Positions 1-7,009 of a stretch of 16,613 nt of DNA are shown here, piece after piece. The notes under the pieces were generated by a model. The model did no database searches, had not been told where the DNA came from, and saw nothing but the letters and a program-made list of their open reading frames with translations. Made by a program: the position numbers and the translations under genes. The stretch's first letter is position 1, and every line of letters starts with the position of its first letter. Source of the DNA: an uncultured Collinsella sp. GTDB lineage: Bacteria; Actinomycetota; Coriobacteriia; Coriobacteriales; Coriobacteriaceae. Where the stretch lies: contig CATVQO010000017.1 of the NCBI GenBank assembly GCA_958346165.1, positions 1 through 16,613 on the forward strand, written 5' to 3'.

Positions 1-65
1 ACGACCGTCTTGCCGCTCCCGCTCGAGGGCGCAGCGACCATGAAGCGCGGGATGGTCGTGCTCAC
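1..65 (-). CDS. cbiA: Cobyrinate a,c-diamide synthase, N-terminus only (partial)
   Basis: Only the first 21 codons are inside the window; the gene continues past the left edge. It starts with GTG, whose bases overlap the TGA of the upstream cbiE-cbiT fusion as GTGA, so translation is probably coupled. The peptide begins MSTTIPRFMVAAPSSGSGKT: a short lead, then a P-loop (APSSGSGKT), which is the usual beginning of CbiA/CobB glutamine amidotransferases. Known family role: ATP- and glutamine-dependent amidation of the a and c acetate side chains of cobyrinate in the cytoplasm. The position as the last visible gene of a corrin-ring operon agrees. CobQ/CbiP also has an N-terminal P-loop, but its lead sequence is different, so I prefer cbiA. 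The identification rests on about 20 residues. Confidence 0.8.
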   Translation of the reverse strand, partial: MSTTIPRFMVAAPSSGSGKTV

Positions 66-1411
66 CGGGCGCCGCCTTCCCCACCTGCACCACGCGCGCT
101 GACGAGGAACACGGGGTTTTGCGCCTTCATAAGATGGTGCGAGCCTACAGCCTCGGCGCGGGCGGCCGACACCTGGCAAGCCTCGAACCCCTTAAAGCGC
201 GAACTCGAGAGGAGCGCGCACGCCTCGGTGAGCGTCTCAACGGTGACGCATGGCACGCACAGGCGAACCTGCGAGTTCTTCTCGAGCGCCACCTCCACGA
301 TGGAGGGAAGCTCGCCCGCGCTCCCGCCGACGAACACGGCGTCGGGGACGGGCAGTATCGCGAGCGCTTCGGGGGCGACACCGGGGACCGCATGCACGTT
401 GCCGCACCCGAATGCATCCGCGTTCTCTCGGATGAGCCGCACGCCGGCCGCGTTGCGCTCGACCGCCCATACCGACCCCGCTCGCGCGACGAGCGCCGCC
501 TCGATCGACACGCTCCCCGTGCCGGCGCCGACGTCCCACACGGTGTCGGTCGCGGTAAGGCGCAGCTTCGCGAGCGCGACGGCGCGCACCTCCTGCTTGG
601 TCATGGGAACGTCGCCGCGGATGAAGAGCTCGTCGGGAATGCCCGAGGAAGCGTACGGCCAGCGGGAACTCGCGGCGCGGGATGCGCCCGCAGAGTCCGC
701 CGCGGAAGAAGCCGCCGCGGGCGCAGACACGCCGGCCGGCACCTCGGAGGCTGCGCTAGAGCCCGCAGGCGACCCGGCGCCGCCTGCGAAATCGATAAGC
801 ATCACGTTCAAGTCGTCGAACGTCTGACCTGTGATTTCACTTGCGGTCGCGCAGGTGATGCGCTCGTCGGGGTACGACAGGCGCTCGGCCACCGTCACGC
901 ACGCGTCCCCGAAGCCCGCCTGCACAAGCTCGCCCGAAAGCCGCGAGGGATCTTCCCCGCCCGACGTGACGAGGAAGAGCTCACCTGCGCGCTCGGCCTC
1001 GGCCACGATGTCGCACGCCACGCCGTGAGCGCTCGCGAAGCGCCAATCCTGCCATGGACGCGCGAGGCGCGCGGCGAGATACGACGCTGAGCTTATGCCG
1101 GGAATGACGCGCACGTCCACCTGCGCGTCGCCGGAGAGCGCCTCCACCAGGCGGCGCGCGCCGCTGAACAGCCCCACATCGCCCGTCATCACGACCACGG
1201 CGCGCTGCCACGACGCCGCATCGGTGAGCGCGGCGACGATGTCCGCCGTCTTCACGAGCTCGCATCTCACCACGTCGGGCGGCACGTCGATGCCGGCAAG
1301 CGCGCGATGAGCGCCGATGACCACGTCGGCGATGTCGATCGCGTCGAGCGCCGCGCGCGAGAGCAAGTCGGGGTTTCCGGGCCCCGCCCCGATGATCGTT
1401 ACCTTTCGCAT
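62..1411 (-). CDS. cbiET: Fused precorrin-6Y / cobalt-precorrin-7 C5- and C15-methyltransferase (decarboxylating), CbiE-CbiT
   Basis: About 449 residues from the ATG at 1411. An upstream in-frame start would run far into cbiH, whereas this one gives the proper family start MRKVTIIGAGPGNPDLL. Residues ~1-205 are a CbiE-type tetrapyrrole methylase with the GAGPGNPDL SAM loop. Residues ~250-449 are a CbiT-type Rossmann methyltransferase, with the entry motif RGDVPMTKQEVRA and the SAM loop VWDVGAGTGSVSIE. Between them is an Ala/Ser/Gly-rich linker of about 45 residues with little complexity. Family knowledge: the two halves methylate C5 and C15 of the corrin ring, and the second also removes the C12 acetate carboxyl; the fused form is called CobL or CbiET. 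The start overlaps the cbiH stop by 13 bp and the end overlaps the cbiA start. Both catalytic halves look intact. Confidence 0.93.
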   Translation of the reverse strand: MRKVTIIGAGPGNPDLLSRAALDAIDIADVVIGAHRALAGIDVPPDVVRCELVKTADIVAALTDAASWQRAVVVMTGDVGLFSGARRLVEALSGDAQVDVRVIPGISSASYLAARLARPWQDWRFASAHGVACDIVAEAERAGELFLVTSGGEDPSRLSGELVQAGFGDACVTVAERLSYPDERITCATASEITGQTFDDLNVMLIDFAGGAGSPAGSSAASEVPAGVSAPAAASSAADSAGASRAASSRWPYASSGIPDELFIRGDVPMTKQEVRAVALAKLRLTATDTVWDVGAGTGSVSIEAALVARAGSVWAVERNAAGVRLIRENADAFGCGNVHAVPGVAPEALAILPVPDAVFVGGSAGELPSIVEVALEKNSQVRLCVPCVTVETLTEACALLSSSRFKGFEACQVSAARAEAVGSHHLMKAQNPVFLVSARGAGGEGGAR

Positions 1412-2142
1412 GGAATCTCCCGATACCCGCGCGGCGTGACCATACGGCCGCCTACGAGCTTCGTGTCCGCGTTGCCGACGAACACGGTGGTGAACATGTC
1501 GGCGTCGATCTCCCCCAGCTCGGAGAGCCTGCACATGCCCGACTGCTGCCCCTCGCGCCCGATGTTGCGTACCCAGCCGCAGAGCGTGTCGGGGGCCTTC
1601 CATTCAAGCATAATCTTCACCGCGCGCGAGAGCCTGTCGGCGCGCTTTCTGCTGCGCGGGTTGTACAAACAGATGCAGAAGTCGGCGCTCGCGACGGCGG
1701 CGAGCCTGCGCTCGATGATCTCCCACGGCGTGAGCAGGTCAGAGAGCGACACGACCGCAAAGTCGTGGGCAAGCGGGGCGCCGAGCACCGCCGACCCGCT
1801 CTGAGCCGCGGTGGCCCCGGCGATAACTTCCACGTCTACATCGGGGTAGTCCTCCGCAAGATCCAACACGGGGCTCGCCATGCCGTACACGCCCGCGTCA
1901 CCGCTGCACACGAGCGCCACGGCTTCTCCGCTCTGCGCGCGCGAAAGCGCCAGGCGGCACCGTTCGACCTCGTGCATCATCGGCGTCGCGAGATGCGCCG
2001 CGTCGGGCACGGCGGCGAGCGCGAGCTCCACGTATTTCGTGTACCCCACAACGATGTCGGCCGCCTCGAGCGCGCGCCGAGCCGCAATCGTCATGCCGTC
2101 GGGGCCGCCTGGGCCGATCCCCACCACGAAGAGCTTTCCCAT
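1399..2142 (-). CDS. cbiH: Cobalt-precorrin-3 (precorrin-3B) C17-methyltransferase
   Basis: A 247-residue tetrapyrrole methylase of usual family length. It opens MGKLFVVGIGPGGPDGMT, with the SAM-binding GIGPGG loop. It continues with the CbiH/CobJ signatures VCSGDAGVYGMA, VIAGATAAQSGSAVLGAPLAHD and ICLYNPRSRKR. Known role: methylation at C17 with ring contraction in the corrin pathway. A GTG lies one codon upstream at 2145, but the AAGGAG ribosome site (about 2148-2153) is at a proper 5-base distance only from the ATG at 2142, so I choose that. The ATG overlaps the cbiG TGA (TGATG), implying coupling. The anaerobic assignment rests on cbiD, cbiG and cbiK in the same window. There is no extra iron-sulfur domain as in some longer CbiH proteins. 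Confidence 0.93.
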   Translation of the reverse strand: MGKLFVVGIGPGGPDGMTIAARRALEAADIVVGYTKYVELALAAVPDAAHLATPMMHEVERCRLALSRAQSGEAVALVCSGDAGVYGMASPVLDLAEDYPDVDVEVIAGATAAQSGSAVLGAPLAHDFAVVSLSDLLTPWEIIERRLAAVASADFCICLYNPRSRKRADRLSRAVKIMLEWKAPDTLCGWVRNIGREGQQSGMCRLSELGEIDADMFTTVFVGNADTKLVGGRMVTPRGYREIPCER

Positions 2143-3275
2143 CACCGCTCCTTAAACGAAAGTTTGATAGTTACCTTGGAAAACGCGACGGTCACGCCGC
2201 CGTGAGCGAGCTTCGGGAAGATAAGCTTGCCCCCGTCCGCGAGCGCCGCGCGCTCGCACACGTTGTCGACTCCCACCGTCGCGCGCACGAAATCAGATGG
2301 CGAAACGCTGCCTTCGACCTGCGACAACTCCTCTGCGGAATACGTCGCAAGCGGGATATTGCGCGCGCGGCAGAAGGCGAGCAGACCCTCCTCGTGCGCC
2401 TTCACGTCGATCGTCGCCGCCTCGCGCACGGCCGAAGGCGAGATGCCCGCCTGCCCGCACGCGAGAAGAAACGCCTCCCCGATCGCTTCGGCGCACGCAC
2501 CGCGACGGCACCCTATGCCCGCAACGATGCAGGGCACGACAAGGCGAAGCGGCTCGGGCGCAGGCGCCTGCGCCCGCACGCCCGCCGGCTTCCCCGTCTC
2601 ACCGGCGGGCACGACCTCGCCCGTTGTCTCCGCCGCGCGAACGGACGCACCTGCATTCGCGCCAGCAAACGGCGACACGACGATATCGGCACGAGCGCGG
2701 TCGGACGCAATGTCAACCCCCTCAGGCGGCTGTCCCGAAATCGGTATGTCGGAATAGAGCGCCACGCGCCCGCCCGAAAGCAGCCGCGCCGACACTCGCT
2801 TGATGGCCTCGGGATTCGAAACGGCGAGCCCCGCACAGCGCGCCCACGTATCCACCGCCCACACGCCGCGGACGTCGGTCGCCGTAGTGATGACGGGGAT
2901 GGCCCCTGCCGCGCGTGCCACAGTTTGCGCAAGCTCGTTCGCACCGCCCAAATGCCCCGACAAAAGCGGGACGGCAAAGCGCCCCGCCTCGTCGATCACC
3001 ACAACCGCGGAATCGGTTGCCTTCGAGGCGACATGCGGCGCGATCGCCCGCACGGCGATGCCCGCCGCGCCCACGAACAGAAGCGCGTCCGACGCTTCCC
3101 ACGCGAGCGCCGTCCATGCGCGCAGGTCGGCCTTCCCCTCGCCGAACCCGCGCGAAACGGAAACGTCCCAGCCAGGGTCATCTTCACCTGTCTGCGCGCA
3201 ATCGGAAAGCGCGCGTGCGGTGCGCTCCGCCAACGCATACCCCCTCTCAGTGAACGCTATGCAGGAAACCCTCAT
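2142..3275 (-). CDS. cbiG: Cobalt-precorrin-5A hydrolase
   Basis: A 377-residue three-part CbiG. The N-terminal part is residues ~1-145 (MRVSCIAFTERGYALAERT, then LLFVGAAGIAVRAIAPHV and VPLLSGHLGGANELA). The central part, about 145-215, carries the VWAVDTWARCAGLAVSNP segment. After a ~40-residue Ala/Gly/Pro-rich linker comes the C-terminal CbiG/CobE-like part, ~250-377 (VAGIGCRRGACAEAI and ATIDVKAHEEGL). Known role: opening the C20 lactone and releasing acetaldehyde in the anaerobic route, so its presence argues for the oxygen-independent pathway. The ATG follows immediately on the stop of the cbiL remnant (the TAG ends at 3276), and the gene end overlaps cbiH. The linker is longer than I would expect but does not touch the conserved motifs. 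Confidence 0.92.
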   Translation of the reverse strand: MRVSCIAFTERGYALAERTARALSDCAQTGEDDPGWDVSVSRGFGEGKADLRAWTALAWEASDALLFVGAAGIAVRAIAPHVASKATDSAVVVIDEAGRFAVPLLSGHLGGANELAQTVARAAGAIPVITTATDVRGVWAVDTWARCAGLAVSNPEAIKRVSARLLSGGRVALYSDIPISGQPPEGVDIASDRARADIVVSPFAGANAGASVRAAETTGEVVPAGETGKPAGVRAQAPAPEPLRLVVPCIVAGIGCRRGACAEAIGEAFLLACGQAGISPSAVREAATIDVKAHEEGLLAFCRARNIPLATYSAEELSQVEGSVSPSDFVRATVGVDNVCERAALADGGKLIFPKLAHGGVTVAFSKVTIKLSFKER

Positions 3276-3509
3276 CTAGCGCACCACCATCGTCGAGAAG
3301 TAGCTGCCCCGATCGGGCACATCATCGAGCGAGCGGTACACATGCTCGCCCGGAAGCCCACAGTCCTCTACGAGCTCGGCACCGTCGAAGGCGCCCTCCT
3401 CGCGAAGGATGCTCTTCGTGTCCGCAAGCGAGCGGCGCGCCTTCATGACCACTTTCGTCCCCGGCCAGCCGATTGCGCGGCGCACGCCGTACAGCACGCC
3501 TTTACTCAT
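3276..3509 (-). pseudogene. cbiL: Internally deleted precorrin-2 / cobalt-factor II C20-methyltransferase (cbiL remnant)
   Basis: An open frame of 77 residues; the family is normally around 230. The first nine residues, MSKGVLYGV, fit the beginning of CbiL/CobI just before the SAM loop. They are followed directly by RRAIGWPGTKVVMKARRSL and then the complete CbiL C-terminus (CGLPGEHVYRSLDD, ending SYFSTMVVR). The GxGPGDP loop and the whole central catalytic region are missing. The frame is kept across the junction, the ATG overlaps the cbiD stop by 8 bp, and the TAG abuts the cbiG ATG, so neighbouring translation is not disturbed. Infer an in-frame internal deletion of roughly 150 codons; the product cannot bind SAM in the usual way. 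Alternatives are a sequencing or assembly collapse, or a full-length copy elsewhere in the genome. Confidence 0.82.
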
Positions 3510-4686
3510 ACGTCGCCCCCAATTCCCCGATGACTGCATCGGCGCCCGACGTGCGGAAAAGCTCGCGGCGCTCGGCGTCGAACACGACCGCGGCGATGTC
3601 GCATGCGCCCGCCGCGCGGCGGCGCAACCTGTCCTCGATTGCCGCAGCGAGCGAGGCGCGCGCAGCGTCCCCCACGCCGGCGGCCTCGATTACCTCGAGC
3701 GCCGCCGTGGTCGTGACCGACGACATGATCTCACGCACGGTCTTCGCGCCCGCGCCGGCCAAGGCCGCGTGGGCGGCCAGAATCTCCGCGCGGCAGTCAG
3801 CGGTACGCGAATGGGTGTCCATGATGCCGCCAGCGACCTTCACCAGCTTGCCGATGTGTCCCACAAGAAGGACATTGGTGAATCCCTCGCGAACGCAGCA
3901 ATCAATCGCATCGCCCACGAAGTTGGAGATGAAGACCACCGGCGCACCGTTTAGGTGGAAATGCCCCGAGATGAACTGCCCGCCGTAGTTGCCGGGCGTG
4001 AGCACGACTCCGCGCCGCCCCATAGCCGCATGCTGCCGGATCTCGAGCTCGATGCTGTCGCGCAAGGCAGCGAGGCTGCGCGGTTCGACGATGCCCGTCG
4101 TGCCCAGGATAGAGATGCCGTCCTTTATCCCCAGGTGCGGGTTGAAGGTCTTTTCGGCAAGGGCAACGCCCTCGGGTACCGAAATCGTCACAGCAATATC
4201 TCCAGAAAAGCCGTGCACGGCGCACACCTCGCGCACCGCCGAAGTGATCATCGCGCGCGGCGTCGCGTTGATGGCGGCCGCCCCCACCGGCTGCTCGAGC
4301 CCGGGCAACGTCACGCGCCCCACGCCCACGCCGCCATCGACGGAAACTTCCGATTCGCGCGTGGGCACGCCCTTGCTGCCCGCAGCGCCCGTGCCCGACA
4401 CCGCATGTTCCACGCGCGCGTACACGAGCACGCCGTCGGTCACATCGGCATCGTCGCCTGCGTCCTTTCGAACGGCGCACTGGGCGCACCTCTCGCCGAT
4501 GCATGCGTCGACCACGTTCGCCTCGACGGGCAGCCCGCCGGGGGTGACGATCGACACGAGGCCGACGGGCTTTCGTGACAAAAGCATCTCGCAGGCCGCC
4601 TTCGCCGCGAGCGCGGCGCAGCTCCCCGTGGTGTAGCCGCAGCGCAGGCGGGTCGTCCCGGTATATATGTAGTGCTCGAAGGCCAC
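3502..4686 (-). CDS. cbiD: Cobalt-precorrin-5B (C1)-methyltransferase
   Basis: Starting at the GTG at 4686 gives about 394 residues, close to the family length. The N-terminus, EHYIYTGTTRLRCGYTTGSC, matches the CbiD opening, which typically has xRxGYTTGTCAAAAAKAA. Further CbiD hallmarks are TFNPHLGIKDGISILGTTGIVEP in the centre, GVVLTPGNYGGQF, and VLLVGHIGKLVKVAGGIMDTHS. The known role is SAM-dependent methylation of C1 in the anaerobic corrin pathway; CbiD has no counterpart of the same fold in the aerobic route. The open frame extends another 56 codons upstream into cbiF, but that part is shadow sequence. The GTG is one base beyond the cbiF TAG, so it probably relies on coupling. The C-terminal end overlaps the cbiL remnant start by 8 bp. 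Confidence 0.93.
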   Translation of the reverse strand: MAFEHYIYTGTTRLRCGYTTGSCAALAAKAACEMLLSRKPVGLVSIVTPGGLPVEANVVDACIGERCAQCAVRKDAGDDADVTDGVLVYARVEHAVSGTGAAGSKGVPTRESEVSVDGGVGVGRVTLPGLEQPVGAAAINATPRAMITSAVREVCAVHGFSGDIAVTISVPEGVALAEKTFNPHLGIKDGISILGTTGIVEPRSLAALRDSIELEIRQHAAMGRRGVVLTPGNYGGQFISGHFHLNGAPVVFISNFVGDAIDCCVREGFTNVLLVGHIGKLVKVAGGIMDTHSRTADCRAEILAAHAALAGAGAKTVREIMSSVTTTAALEVIEAAGVGDAARASLAAAIEDRLRRRAAGACDIAAVVFDAERRELFRTSGADAVIGELGATYE

Positions 4687-4687
4687 G

Positions 4688-5479
4688 CTAGCTGCTCGCC
4701 TTCCGATACCCCGTGGCAAACGAAGGGTCGTAAAGCTTGCTGCGCTCGTACGACTCTGCTTGCGCGCCGTTGTGCGAAAACCCGCCGCGAGCTCCGAGCA
4801 CGCGGCCCACCACCACGAGCGCCGTGCGGTCGATGCCCTCTCGCGCGCCCGCATCGGCGAGCGTGCCCACTGTGCATCGCACCACGCGCTCCTCAGGCCA
4901 GGTCGCCTTGTACACGAGCGCGGCCGGCTCGTCGGAGCTGCGGCCCGCGGCCAAAAGCTCGGCGGAAAGCTCGGCGAGCATACCCGAGCTCAGGAAGATG
5001 ACCATAGTCGAGCCACTTTCCGCCATGGTGCGCATGCCCTCGCCCGCGGGCATGGGGGTACGTCCGGAAAGCCGCGTGATCACGACCGACTGGCTGATTC
5101 CCGGCAGCGTGTATTCCTGGCGAAGCGCCGCCGCGGCACCGCAAAAGCTCGACACGCCGGGCACCACCTCGTAGTCCACGCCGCGCGCGTCGAGTGCGTC
5201 CATCTGCTCCTGGATGGCGCCGTACAGGCACGGGTCGCCCGTGTGCAGGCGCACCACTTCCTCGCCCCGCGCATCCGCCGCGCACATCACGTCGAGCACT
5301 TCCTCCAAGGTCATGTGCGCGCTGTCGTAGACGATGCAGGATTCCTTGCACTCAGCGAGCAGCTCGGGGTTCACAAGGCTTCCCGTCCAAACGACCACGT
5401 CGGCCGCGCGCAGAAGGCGCGCCCCGCGCAGCGTGATAAGGTCGGCGGCGCCCGAGCCTGCGCCAACGATATGAATCAT
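4688..5479 (-). CDS. cbiF: Cobalt-precorrin-4 (precorrin-4) C11-methyltransferase
   Basis: First gene of the minus-strand corrin operon, 263 residues from the ATG at 5479, which has AAGG five bases upstream. A longer in-frame start at 5623 adds 48 residues that look unrelated. Motifs of the CbiF/CobM family: MIHIVGAGSGAADLITLRG (SAM loop), VVWTGSLVNPELL, VVRLHTGDPCLYGAIQEQ, YEVVPGVSSFCGAAAAL, and near the end VYKATWPEERVVRCT. Known role: methylation at C11 in the cytoplasm, following C17 methylation and ring contraction. The SAM loop is GAGSGAADL instead of the common GAGPGDPEL, a tolerated variation. It is divergent from cbiK across a 458-base shared control region. I see no riboswitch on its own leader. 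Confidence 0.93.
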   Translation of the reverse strand: MIHIVGAGSGAADLITLRGARLLRAADVVVWTGSLVNPELLAECKESCIVYDSAHMTLEEVLDVMCAADARGEEVVRLHTGDPCLYGAIQEQMDALDARGVDYEVVPGVSSFCGAAAALRQEYTLPGISQSVVITRLSGRTPMPAGEGMRTMAESGSTMVIFLSSGMLAELSAELLAAGRSSDEPAALVYKATWPEERVVRCTVGTLADAGAREGIDRTALVVVGRVLGARGGFSHNGAQAESYERSKLYDPSFATGYRKASS

Positions 5480-5610
5480 CCGAGCCTTCCCTTCCCGTTT
5501 CTCATCGCAACCGTTTACGCCGCCCTTCGCGCAGCGGGCAAAACACGGCGTCTGCGGCGGCAATCGGCGCAAATACGCAGGCAGGAGGCGCAATGCCGCC
5601 CGCCCTGGCT

Positions 5611-5639
5611 TTGACACGTTCACAAGTGCCCACTATCAT
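5611..5639 (+). promoter_or_regulatory. Sigma70-type promoter for the cbiK operon
   Basis: A perfect -35 hexamer TTGACA (5611-5616), a 17-base spacer and a -10 hexamer TATCAT (5634-5639). The start of transcription would be about 5646, placing the whole cobalamin aptamer in the leader of cbiK. The -10 is inside a small inverted repeat, ACTAT-C-ATAGT. Confidence 0.75.
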
Positions 5640-5645
5640 AGTAAA

Positions 5646-5836
5646 AGTTTCGGCAACGAGCATATGACAATCGGATAAAAGGAAATGACCGGCGCGGCGC
5701 CCGCACAGCCTGCGCTGGCTTGCGGAGGGAACCAGGTGGGAATCCTGGGCAAGGGACATTACTGTATAGGACGCGCGGGCGAACCGCCTCGCGCCCCAAG
5801 CCAGACTGCTTCGCCTTTTCCTCACGGCATCGCCGT
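5646..5836 (+). ncRNA. Cobalamin riboswitch in the cbiK operon leader
   Basis: The conserved B12 aptamer core is visible in order: GGGAACC at 5727-5733, GGTGGGAATCC at 5735-5745, GCAAGGGACATTACTGT at 5749-5765, and a B12-box-like AAGCCAGACTG at 5798-5808. The arms CTGGCTTG (5715-5722) and CAAGCCAG (5797-5804) are perfectly complementary and would close the core helix. Outer limits are approximate: the left one is the inferred transcription start, the right one the hairpin CACGGC-ATC-GCCGTG (about 5823-5837). No strong U-tract terminator follows. Instead CCTTTTCCTC (5814-5823), just after the B12 box, is complementary to the cbiK ribosome site GAGGAAAGG (5922-5930), so control of translation initiation is my inference. 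Confidence 0.85.
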
Positions 5837-5921
5837 GGCGTTAGCTCCTTGTGAACCCCGAGGGGTGCGCTTTTCTTTCGCTTGTGCCGACAAGCAACTG
5901 TCGCCGGGGGACCGGCAAACC

Positions 5922-5930
5922 GAGGAAAGG
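5922..5930 (+). promoter_or_regulatory. Ribosome binding site of cbiK, possible riboswitch target
   Basis: GAGGAAAGG is seven bases before the ATG at 5938 and decides this start over the in-frame start at 5851. It is complementary to CCTTTTCCTC at 5814-5823 with one bulged base, about 90 bases upstream. Confidence 0.6.
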
Positions 5931-5937
5931 AAAAACC

Positions 5938-6864
5938 ATGTCCGACCAGATGTCACGCCGCGGCTTCATGGGCGCCGCAGCAACCGGAGCCTTCGCGCTC
6001 GCCGGAGTCGCGCTCGCGGGCTGCTCCAACACCTCCGCGAGTTCCGAGAAATCGAGTGAAAAGGAGAAGGCCGTGAAGCCGGTCATCCTCGTCACGAGCT
6101 TCGGCACGAGCTACAACGACTCGCGCCACATCACCATCGGCGCCATCGAAGACGCTATCCGCGAGAAGTACTGGCAGGACTACGACATCCGCCGCGCCTT
6201 CACCGCGCAGATCATCATCGACAAGCTGAAGAAGCGCGACGGCATCACGATCGACAACATGACCGAGGCGCTCGACCGCTGCGTGGAAGACGGCGTGAAG
6301 GAAATCGTCGTGCAGCCGACGCATCTCATGGGTGGCCTGGAATACACCGACGTGAAAGACGAGCTCGACAAGTACGCCGACAAGTTCGACAAAATCTCGC
6401 TCGGCGACCCGCTGCTCACCTCCGACGACGACTACAAGAAGGTGGCCGCAGCCATTAAGGAGAACATGGCGTCCTTCGACGACGGCAAGACGGCGCTGTG
6501 CCTCATGGGCCACGGCACCGAAGCCGATTCCAACGCCGACTATGCCAAGATGCAGGAAGTGTTTAAGAACGAGGGCTTGACGCAGTTCTTCGTCGGCACC
6601 GTCGAGGCTGAACCGACCTGCGAGGATGTTATCGCCGCCGCGAGCGCCGCAGGCTACAAGAAGGCCGTGCTCGCGCCGTTCATGGTGGTCGCGGGCGACC
6701 ACGCGAACAACGACATGGCAGACGAGACCGACCCCGACAGCTGGGCTGCGAAGTTCGTGGCCGCCGGCTTCGAAGTAACGTGCCTGCTCCAGGGTCTGGG
6801 ACAGAACGTCGCGGTCGACGACATCTACGTCTCGCACGTGGACGACGCCATCGCCAAGCTGTAA
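5938..6864 (+). CDS. cbiK: Exported (Tat lipoprotein) sirohydrochlorin cobaltochelatase, CbiK family
   Basis: A 308-residue CbiK-type class II chelatase with an export signal. The N-terminus has the twin-arginine motif SRRGFMG (residues 6-12), a hydrophobic stretch and a lipobox LAGC with Cys29, so the mature protein is probably lipid-anchored outside the membrane. The chelatase domain starts near residue 46 (VKPVILVTSFGTSYNDSR). Metal and substrate residues known from Salmonella CbiK appear conserved with the right spacing: Glu135 (GGLEY), His192 (LMGHGT) and His255 (AGDHANND). Family role: insertion of cobalt into sirohydrochlorin; exported versions are known in Desulfovibrio. It heads a riboswitch-controlled operon with lipoproteins and an ABC importer. 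That favours tetrapyrrole or metal handling at the cell surface over, or besides, biosynthesis, because cytoplasmic sirohydrochlorin would not be reachable. Confidence 0.9.
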   Translation: MSDQMSRRGFMGAAATGAFALAGVALAGCSNTSASSEKSSEKEKAVKPVILVTSFGTSYNDSRHITIGAIEDAIREKYWQDYDIRRAFTAQIIIDKLKKRDGITIDNMTEALDRCVEDGVKEIVVQPTHLMGGLEYTDVKDELDKYADKFDKISLGDPLLTSDDDYKKVAAAIKENMASFDDGKTALCLMGHGTEADSNADYAKMQEVFKNEGLTQFFVGTVEAEPTCEDVIAAASAAGYKKAVLAPFMVVAGDHANNDMADETDPDSWAAKFVAAGFEVTCLLQGLGQNVAVDDIYVSHVDDAIAKL

Positions 6865-6873
6865 ACTCGCCGC

Positions 6874-6946
6874 GCACGGGGGCGCCGGTCGCGTCCCCGT
6901 GCAACGGGCATGCGCCTTCCCCGACCGACGGCGCATGCCCGTTGCA
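6874..6946 (+). repeat. Two overlapping strong inverted repeats between cbiK and the next lipoprotein gene
   Basis: The first repeat pairs GCACGGGG (6874-6881) with CCCCGTGC (6895-6902). The second is a perfect 17-bp stem: 6900-6916 pairs with 6930-6946 around a 13-base loop, starting TGCAACGGGC on the left arm. The two share bases 6900-6902, so they cannot both close fully. No U-tract follows, so this is not a classical terminator. An RNA stabiliser or processing element, an attenuator, or a protein-binding site is possible. Confidence 0.7.
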
Positions 6947-7009
6947 TTCGCATCCCGCCCGCCCACCGCACGGCGCAGGCGGTCGAAGCGATTGAAAGGA
7001 ACCCCCTCC

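Noticed and set aside
2202..3533. Long plus-strand open frame of 443 codons opposite cbiG and the cbiL remnant
   Set aside because: It is a shadow of high-GC coding DNA: very Arg/His/Ala-rich translation with no domain motifs, opposite clearly recognised genes.
5590..5610. AGCCAGGGCGG on the minus strand upstream of cbiF, resembling a B12 box
   Set aside because: None of the other conserved aptamer blocks (GGTG..AATCC, CACTGT) occur upstream of it on that strand, so it is likely chance.
5502..5825. 107-codon minus-strand frame in the divergent control region
   Set aside because: It lies over the promoter and riboswitch of the opposite strand and has no motif or ribosome site.
5851..5937. 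Upstream in-frame start for cbiK at 5851
   Set aside because: It would bury the twin-arginine signal 29 residues deep and ignore the strong ribosome site at 5922-5930.
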